Below the pieces are notes generated by a model, which was not told the DNA's origin, ran no database searches, and was given only the letters and a program-made list of their open reading frames with translations. The translations under genes were made by a program, and so were the position numbers. Below are positions 7,689-16,300 of a stretch of DNA of 42,974 nucleotides, in pieces (the stretch's first letter is position 1; each line of letters opens with the position of its first letter). The stretch lies in the IMG/VR virus record IMGVR_UViG_3300045284_000093, positions 1 to 42,974 of that record; one strand, 5' to 3'. The DNA comes from a virus.

Positions 7689-9173
7689 ATGGCTAATTTT
7701 CTACAAGACTTCGCTGGGCTAGGGCAGGCATTCGGTGGCATCGCCACGGGTCTTGATCAGGGCATGGCTCCGCTCAAGACGTGGGAAGGGATTCGCACGT
7801 CGGATCTTGCTAACGACAAATCAGAAATTGCCAATCAGGATCTGCAACAGCAGCAGTTTGCGCGCATGGGTACGCTCGATCCAGCGCAGCAGCAGGGGTA
7901 TTACGGCGCGTGGCAGAACAATCAGATCTCCGGATTGCAGAACGTCACGGCGTCGAATCAACTGGGCACACAGACCCAGCAGCAACAGATCGACATGTAT
8001 CGATTGGCCACATCGCCGGAAGGCCGGGCGCGCCTGCAGGGGCTGGATCCATCGTCGCCCCAGTTTGCGATGGAATTGGAAAAGATGCGCGCGGAGACCA
8101 ATCCGTTCAGCGTACCCGACGACATCAGCAAAACGCTGATCCCGGCGCAACAGCGGGGTGCGAATCAGCAGGCGACGCAGAATTTCCTGCAGACGGCGAT
8201 GATGTCGATGAAGGACCCCAATACGGGTGAGGCGATGTTCGGCGAAGGTGACACCATCGTGCCGTCGCCCGGTGGTGGCTACGTCATGAAGAAAGCCAAC
8301 GGTGACGTTGTGGCGGTGCCATACAACTTGGCGGCGTTCGCGCAGCAGATGGAAAACAACCCGACGCTGTTCAAGGCGTTGCAGGATCGCGCCAATGCAT
8401 CGAATACCCAGCGCACTAGTGACATTACCGCGCAGGATCAGATCCTCAAGCTGGGACAGACACTGATGGCGAACGATCCGCTCGTCGCAGCGGGAACCAA
8501 GGAAATGGCCGACGCGACATCGCAAATGAATGCGGTCACGGTCGCACGTTCGAAACTCCCTCCGATCGATTCGCCCGAACGACAGCAGGCGATTGCCACT
8601 CTCGATGCGCAGGAGACCGCAGCAAGAGCTTTGCAGGCGCATGGACAGCAACTGATTTCCAGTCGGGTGCGGGGGCAGGGTTACACACAGTCGGCGGCAG
8701 CGACCGGACAGACCGGGGGCGGCGCGGGTGGACTGATGTTGAATTATGCGAAAAATGGTCAGCCGATATTCACGGGCAATCAGCCAACGAACACGAATTC
8801 ATTCGGACAGGTTCCCCTAGGGGGGCCGTACGCTCAACCGGGGCAGGGGCCAACGAATGTTCCGATGACCAGTTATCCGGTGAACCCAGCCGACGTGTAT
8901 TCAAGCAATGTTCCGGATCAAACGATGTTCACGGGCGGACAGAATTTCGTCGGACCTCCCTATGTAGGAGGGGCGACGCCGCAGAACCAGACGGTGATCA
9001 CGGCAGTACCATCGGCTGCGCCATCTGCTCCATACAACAACGCGAACTTCCCTGTCGATCCCAACGCGATTCCGCTGGGACGCTGGATCACGCAGCCCGG
9101 AACGACGGCAACACCTAACGCAGGTGCGCGTAGTCGGTACCTGTCCAATCGTCTTGTTGGTCCGGGTCGCTGA
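7689..9173 (+). CDS. Gln-rich internal virion protein candidate
   Basis: The 494-residue product has a helical, Gln-rich first half (DLQQQQFARMGTLDPAQQQG) and a Pro/Asn-rich C-terminal third that looks disordered. It starts three bases after the previous stop and is followed after three bases by the transglycosylase gene. Long Gln-rich helical proteins immediately before a lytic transglycosylase and a giant internal protein resemble the ejection-protein cluster of podoviruses. Function is inferred from that order. Confidence 0.55.
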   Translation: MANFLQDFAGLGQAFGGIATGLDQGMAPLKTWEGIRTSDLANDKSEIANQDLQQQQFARMGTLDPAQQQGYYGAWQNNQISGLQNVTASNQLGTQTQQQQIDMYRLATSPEGRARLQGLDPSSPQFAMELEKMRAETNPFSVPDDISKTLIPAQQRGANQQATQNFLQTAMMSMKDPNTGEAMFGEGDTIVPSPGGGYVMKKANGDVVAVPYNLAAFAQQMENNPTLFKALQDRANASNTQRTSDITAQDQILKLGQTLMANDPLVAAGTKEMADATSQMNAVTVARSKLPPIDSPERQQAIATLDAQETAARALQAHGQQLISSRVRGQGYTQSAAATGQTGGGAGGLMLNYAKNGQPIFTGNQPTNTNSFGQVPLGGPYAQPGQGPTNVPMTSYPVNPADVYSSNVPDQTMFTGGQNFVGPPYVGGATPQNQTVITAVPSAAPSAPYNNANFPVDPNAIPLGRWITQPGTTATPNAGARSRYLSNRLVGPGR

Positions 9174-9176
9174 TCC

Positions 9177-10370
9177 ATGGCGCGACAACTGAACCGGGGT
9201 GAAGTGCGCCAGCTTGCGGCAAGCAAGGGCATACCACCCGAGTTTGCGCTGGCCATCTGGGGGCAGGAGTCGTCGGGCGGCAAGAACACCAAGACGTCGG
9301 CTACAGGTGCGCGTGGTGCATTCCAGATGGAACCGCCGACGTTCCAGCAGTACAACGAGAATCCCAACGGGGATATTAACGATCCCACCGACAACGCCGT
9401 TGCAGCGATGAACTACATGCACGATCTGCTGAATCGCTACGGCGGCGACTACAACTTGGCGGGACAGGCGTACTACGGCGGGCGTCCGGTCGGCTATCTG
9501 TACAAGGGCATACCCAAGAAGGATGTCCGTAGCACTGGCGTGCCCGGCTCGCCGCTGATTTCGGAATATGGCGCGAGCATTGCGTCGAAAGCAAATACGA
9601 TTCGCGCGCAGTTGGATGCTGAAGGCGCACCGACGCAGTTGGCTAGTGGTTCGTCGTCGATGGTGCCGACGAATTACGCGCCGTCGAAAGCTGCCAACAA
9701 GCCGCTGCAGGATCTGACGCAGTTGCCGATGTATGGTGGCGGGCAGCAGCAGATGCCGGATACATCGGGGATGCCGTTGCCGCAGATGGCGTATGGCGCG
9801 AATCCTACGCCGCTGCAGATGGGTATGATGGCTTACAACAGTCCGCAGCAACGGATGACCGATGCGTCAGGATTGCCGTTGCCGCAAATGTCCGGTTATT
9901 CGCCGTCCCAGATTGCCATGACTCCCGGTGGGCCGCAGGGTCCGTCGGATCAAGTCGAACGCATGATGGCGCAGTTGGGGATCGGGCCATCGCAAACGAC
10001 CCCGACGGAACCGTTGCCGCAGTATGCAGGGCCGACGCAGGGTACGCCCGATCTGTCGCAGTTGGCGTCGCTGGCAGCAGGTGATGCGTACCGGACGCCG
10101 ATTCCTTATCCGCAGTTCGCGCAGACTGGGGGAACGCCGACGCTGGAGCAGATCGCGGCAACACCCCCGGATACGTCCAGTACACAGCGATCACCGACGC
10201 AGGTTATGCTGGCCAGAATGTATGGTGCGACTGACCCCGTAACGGGTCTGCCGATGGACGTGGCGATGGGTTTACGCGATTCGAGTGGCACGGGTATCGA
10301 GGACGCGAACACCCACCAATATTTGCAGAAGTTGGTCGATTCCACACTTAACGGGATGAATTTTGGCTGA
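9177..10370 (+). CDS. Virion-associated lytic transglycosylase (SLT-like domain)
   Basis: Residues 1-115 form a soluble lytic transglycosylase-like domain: a helical start, the motif ALAIWGQESSGG with catalytic Glu31, GARGAFQM (residues 44-51), and GQAYYGG (residues 96-102). Such domains cut peptidoglycan glycan strands so the DNA and internal proteins can cross the cell wall. The rest to residue 397 is low complexity, with LPMYGGGQQQMPD and two further SG-L/M-PLPQM repeats. No signal peptide, which fits packaging in the particle rather than secretion. The end overlaps the giant gene by eight bases. Confidence 0.8.
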   Translation: MARQLNRGEVRQLAASKGIPPEFALAIWGQESSGGKNTKTSATGARGAFQMEPPTFQQYNENPNGDINDPTDNAVAAMNYMHDLLNRYGGDYNLAGQAYYGGRPVGYLYKGIPKKDVRSTGVPGSPLISEYGASIASKANTIRAQLDAEGAPTQLASGSSSMVPTNYAPSKAANKPLQDLTQLPMYGGGQQQMPDTSGMPLPQMAYGANPTPLQMGMMAYNSPQQRMTDASGLPLPQMSGYSPSQIAMTPGGPQGPSDQVERMMAQLGIGPSQTTPTEPLPQYAGPTQGTPDLSQLASLAAGDAYRTPIPYPQFAQTGGTPTLEQIAATPPDTSSTQRSPTQVMLARMYGATDPVTGLPMDVAMGLRDSSGTGIEDANTHQYLQKLVDSTLNGMNFG

Positions 10371-13300
10371 CGACTACGGCGCTGCGCTGGCGCTTCCCCC
10401 AGCATCCCCTTATGGCGCTGCGCTGCCCGTAGCGTCCCCCTACGGCACGGATGCGACCGCTCCGTTTGGCGGCATGCCGATGAGCGACATGATCGCTCTT
10501 GCGCAGCAGTATCAGCAGGCACAGCAGCAGCCAGCACCGGAACCGCCGCTGGATACGCGCGTACCGACGGATCAGTTTGTCGACTTGCCGACGTTCCAGC
10601 AGCAGATCGCGCCGAATATGTCGGCGGGCGATGCGTACGACATGTACCGGGACGTCATTCTGCCGAAGCAGCTTGCCGACATGGGCATGCCGCCTGCGAA
10701 CGTCAAGCAGTCGGTGGCGAACTTCGTAGCGAGTTCTCCGCGTCCGGTGGAGCGTGGGGTGTTAGGCGAGCTTGGCAATACGCTGATGTCAGGCTGGGAT
10801 CTCGCCGCACAGGATACGAAGGGAGTGGCGGAAAGGTATCTGCCGGATTGGCTGGTGCAGGGAATCGAGGACACCGGCAAGAAGCTGGGGATGGGGAACG
10901 TCGAGGATATTTCGAAACAGCGTTTGCAGGATATGACGCCGGAAATGAAGGCGGCGTTGGCGAAGGAATGGGTTCACGAAGATGCGCAGGGCAACAAGTC
11001 TATGGGTCCTGCGTTTGGCGATTGGCGTTCGTATGTGGGGGGTGCGTTGCAATCGCTGCCCGAGCAGGCAGTCGGTTACGCAGGCGGGCGTGTTGCTTCC
11101 GCTGCGGGCGCGGCGCTTGGATTAGCTGGAAAGGCGGCGAAGGCGCTGACGTGGTTTGGCGGCAGCACGCCAGAAGGTTTGCTGGCGGGCGAGCAGTCGT
11201 CGCGTGAAGTCACTGACTATGTGATGAACGCGCCGCAATCCGTCATGGACGGGTCGAAGGTGTATCAGGATTTGCGCGCTAGTGGCAAGACGGATCAGGA
11301 AGCGCGCAAGCAGATTGCCAGCGACCGCGCGACGCAGGCGTACATCAATGTCGCGGCCAGCACGATTGCGCTGGGTGGACACGGCGACGTCGTGCTGGAT
11401 AGCGTCATCAAAGGTGAAACCAAGGGCATCATCAAGCGGGGCATCAAGGCGGGAACCGGCGAAGCTATCGAGGAATTTCCGCAGGGTTATTCCCAGCAGG
11501 TGTTCGAGAACATCGCCAAGCAGGCGGTCGATCCGACCATTCCCACGACGCAGGGCGCGCTGAATCAGGGTGTGGGCGGCGCGGTGCTGGGCTTTGCGCA
11601 GGGCGGTGGGATGGGGGCGGCGTTCGGTCACAACCCGCTGGAACAGGGTAAGCCCGCCGAAACGCCCGCTGTGACGCCGGATGTACCGATCACGCCCGAA
11701 GGGCAACTTGCGGTGAACACGGCAGCGGCGATCGCTGCCCGGCAGGCCGCCATTCCCGCCAACGAATCGACGCCTGAAGAAGATCGCACGATCCTGCGTG
11801 ACACGCTGGTCAATGCAGGTGTGCGCGCGGCGCTGCAGACGACCGGTGTGACGGTCAAGGAGAACCAGTACCAAAAGGAACTGGATCCGATCGATCAGGT
11901 CGCCGATCCGAAGGATGCACCGGCAGCGATCCGGCAGGCGATTGACAGTTTGCAGGGGCGCACTGGTAAGCAGGCCGAAGCTACGGTCAGCGCATTGCAG
12001 GACATCCACGACCAACTCGTCGCCCAGCAGACACTGGAACAGACGCAGGGGGCGCTGGCGGGTACACCGACGGCAACTACGCCACGGGTGCAGGGTGAGA
12101 CTCCGGTACAGGACACCATCCGCAACGTCCTCAATATCCGTACCGGGGCAGACCGGCAGGCAGCGAACGATGCGTGGATGGCGCACTTTGCTACGCTCGA
12201 CGCGATCCAGAACGCCACGCAGGCGGCAGCGGCGCATGCGAACATGGAAGCCGAGCGCGCCAGCTTGCTCGATCAGCATGTGCAGCAGCAGACCGCTGCG
12301 GGTGCAACCCCTGCAGCGTCGCTCTCCCCCCGGATCGTCAGCGAGTCGACTAGCCGGGTTGAGAATGCACTGAAGGCACTGCCGCAGCGCAACCAGACGG
12401 CGATCCGCCAGCGCGCCAATCAAATTCTTCAGGACACCGTAAATGCTGCCAATCAACGTGCTAATCAGCGCGGTAATGCAGGCAATCCACGAACACAACT
12501 TGGCGCATCCGGAGGACTTGATCTCGCAGGCGGACGCGCAGGAAGTGGTGGACTCGTTGTTGAAGGGGGCGCAGCAGGATCAGGAGGGGGCGGCGGGTTC
12601 GCCGGACTCGGGGGCGGACGACGTGGCCTTGGCGGGCTTGGCTCCCGGCAGCGCGCCGCCGTCGGCACCGCAGGCCACATCCCCGGTACCGCCACCGGGA
12701 CCGGTGGCACTCTCGCCGACCGGCTGATTGCGCAGGTCGAAGCCGGACAGGCCGATCCGCGTCTGTTGAGTCTGCTGGTCATCGCCGACGAGGAAACGAA
12801 AGCCTTCCTTGCGGAATCCGGTGCAGCCGTTCCAGAAACGCCGCCACCGCGCGTGCCGACGCCACCAGCCCCTACCCCACCCCGGACGCTCAAGCGTGGC
12901 CCTGCGGCGGTAGTGGGCGGTTTCTCGACGGCGAAGGGATCGACGTATCAGGTACACCCTGACGGCACGACGACGCGGGACAAGGCGGCACGTCCAGAGC
13001 ATCCGGGCGAAAAAGAACGTGGGGTGCAGCCACGCTCGCAAGTGACGTTCTACGTCGATCACGATCTGGCGCAGCGTCGCCTGAGTCTGATTCAGGCCAC
13101 CACGCCGCACAAGATCGCGTTGACGGTCAATCCGGACGGCACGCACGCCGGACTCATGTGGACGACCGGCCCACAGGCCGGGAAGATGATCGACAACACC
13201 ATCGTGCCGATCAGCAAGACGCCGCAGGCGGGACTGATCCCGGTCGAAGGCTGGCGCACTGGTATTACCGGTGGTACTGGTACTGAATACGACAACGTGC

Positions 13301-16300
13301 ATTTCGGCAATCCGATCACTACGATCGAAGGACCATCCAATGCCCAATCCGCTAAAACGACCGACGCCGGGACGCCCACTACCACAGGCGCGATCGCGGA
13401 CGCTCAAACCGTCAAGCCGAATCCATCCCCCGCCGACGCTGCGCAAGTCGGCACGCTCAAGCGCGGGCGGGCTGCAGCAACCCCCCTCGCCCCAGCGCCC
13501 CCCGGCAGCATCGGCGCATCGCTACTTTCAAATGCCACCGCAATATCTGAGCGGCTCCGTCGCGGTCGCACAAAAGCTGAAGCAGGACCCACAGGTGTCG
13601 TACGTCCTAGCTCAATTGCGGAAAAGCTTGCATCGGTCGGGCTTGGCCGGGCGGATGCTGGGACCGGACGACGAACAGGCAATCTTCGACGAGGTAAGTC
13701 AAACGCTGATGCAGTCCCCAAGCGTACTCGCCGCACTGCAGCAGATACCACAAGCCTAGCGCAGAAGCAGGACCTGACCGATTCGCTGGTCGCCAAGTAC
13801 GGCTTCTCGCGGGCGCAGGCATGGGGGCTGGTCGAAGCGCAGGGAACCACCGCGCCGGACATCGTGCACAAGGCGGCTGCGGAACTCGCCGCCAAGAAGG
13901 AGACCGTCGACGCGCTGGTGCAGGACCACGGTGTACCACGCGCCGAAGCGTGGAAGCTGGTCGAAGCCGACAGCAACGAATTGTGGCAACCGTCTACCAC
14001 GGTCAGCGACGAGGATCTGCAGAACGTCGGACCGGCTGGCGGCGGCACGTCCACCAACGTCACCGAGGCAGTCAACGCTGGGGATGTGCACGCGACGCTC
14101 GACGCGCTCAAGACGGCGCTGCCGGACGAGTTGCAGCGCGCGGTGGCGGGACGCCTGCAGGACGTGGGTGTGACGGCATCGATCGAAATGGGCGAACTGC
14201 CCGGCAGGATCAAGGGGCAATACTCGCCCAGCACCAACAGCATCACCATCGATCCGGTAAAGGGCGATGACGCTACGGTACTGCACGAAGTCAGCCATGC
14301 GGGCACGCAGGCGGCGCTGCGCAATCCGCAGACGCCCGAGCAGAAGGCCGCTGCCAAGCGGATGAACCAGTTGTTCGAGTATGCGAAGGCGCATCCGAAC
14401 AGCACTGGCATGCAGGATGCGCGGGGGTTCCACAGCGTCGAGGAATTCGTCGCCGAGGCATTCAGCAACAAGGACTTTCAGGATCACCTGCGGGGCATCC
14501 CGCTGCCGGGTGAAAGCACGCACGGTCCGATGAATGCGTTGTCGGCGTTCAAGAAATTCGTGCTGAACCTGCTGGGCGTGCGCAGTGTGCTGTCGGAAAC
14601 GCTGATGACCGGCGAGGATCTGCTGGATTCACGCGTGTTCAGCCTGTCGGCCAATCTGCAGAATGAGGCTGCTGCCGAGAAGAACCAGCAGACCGGGAAG
14701 GCATACGCCGGTACGCCGAGTGATGCGCTGACGGCGATGAACCCGCAGACCGGCGAGCGCACCGCGATCGCCTACCTGAACAAGGATGGGAAAACCTACA
14801 ACTACTACGAAGCGACACACGACGAACCGAAAGGCGTCAAGGGCACGCGCATCGAGAAGTTGACGCGGCAGCAGGTCGAGGATCTGATCAGCGAGAACGG
14901 CCACACGACGATTCCACCGCTGAACGAAGCGCAGCCGCCGACATCCACGCCGCCGAAGGCGACCAAGGATTTCCTGCCGGGGTACGACAACGAAGGCAAT
15001 CTGCAGACCGTCGCCTACGAGCAGGACGACGGCACGTGGAACGTCTACACGTCGACCACCAGCAACGTCACCACCGACCCGAACGCGACCAAAACCAACG
15101 TCCCGAACAAGGCAGCGGTGCAGGCGCAGATGGGCGCGACCGGGCAGCGGGTAGCCCCGGCATCGACGACGGCGCGCACGCAGACTGGTGGGGGTGGCGG
15201 CAGCAACACGGCGAACCAGACCGGCCCGGCGACGCTGACACCGAATGGTCCGGCGAAGGATTTGGTGCTGAAGCGCGGGCGGGTGCCGAAGTGGGTACCG
15301 AAGGTTTTGGGGGGTGGCGCGCAGAGGATCATGCTGCAGAGCTACTTCCAGAATCGCTTCGCGGGGTTTCAGGATTTTGGGCGCATGGTCAAGGAAGTAA
15401 TGGCCGCGCACAACGAACATCTGCCCGACGAACTGAAGATCGACGATCAGGCCATCCTGCGTAATACGCACGCGGCCAACAAGATCGCGGAGCAGGAAAA
15501 GAAGTACGCCGAGCCGATCGCCGAGCAGGGCGCGTCGATGGAGAAGAAGTTTGGTTTGACGCAGGAGGAGATCGACAAGGATGTGACCAATCTGCACTTC
15601 GAGGAGCGCGCGGCGCACAAGCAGCAGATGCTCGATCCCGACACTGACTGGACGACTGGTGAGGCGAAGCGATCCCTCGACAAGCTGAAGTCCGATCAAC
15701 TGGCCGCTAAAACTTCCAACGACAACCTGCGCAAGAATTCACCTGCATATTTCGCCGAAGTGGAAAAGCTCGCCATGCTGTACAAGCAGATGGGCGACGC
15801 GACGCTCGACATGGCGCAGGCGTATCACCTGATGCCGAAGGCGACGGTCGATCGGATCAAGGGCACCTACAAATACTGGGTGCCGATCCAGATCGGTGAA
15901 CGCACCGTCAGCGGCAAGACTGCGACGGGTTCGACGGCGATGGGCACGGTGCCATTCCAGCGCATCCGCGAGAACATGATCCGCACCGTCATGCGCGGCG
16001 AGCAGAACAACATCGCTGGTATTGTCTACCAGCTTGCGTCGAAGATGTTCAACGTTCTTGACGAGAACGGCAAGCGGGTATTCGATTTTTCGACCCCGGC
16101 AAAAACCAAGATCAAGATCGACCCGCGCGACTTCACGCTGGGTTATGGCGTCGACACGGTTAGCCCGCTCAATCCGCGTGCGGTACAGGTGTTTGTCGGT
16201 GATGGCCAGCGGGTGTACATGAGCATCGAGGATGATGCGATCTTCAATTCGCTGAACATCTTCAGCGGGGCGCAGAAGCAGTCTGCCAAGACGGCGGCGA

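Noticed and set aside
12443-13759. Frameshift or sequencing error in the giant gene to explain protein-like alternative frames
   Set aside because: The main frame is open through all 7.5 kb and both nested frames have their own ATG and ribosome site, so nested genes explain the data better.
13404-14471. Long - strand frame of 355 codons under the giant gene
   Set aside because: Ser/Ala/Arg-rich composition typical of antisense frames in GC-rich DNA; no ribosome site or recognisable domain.
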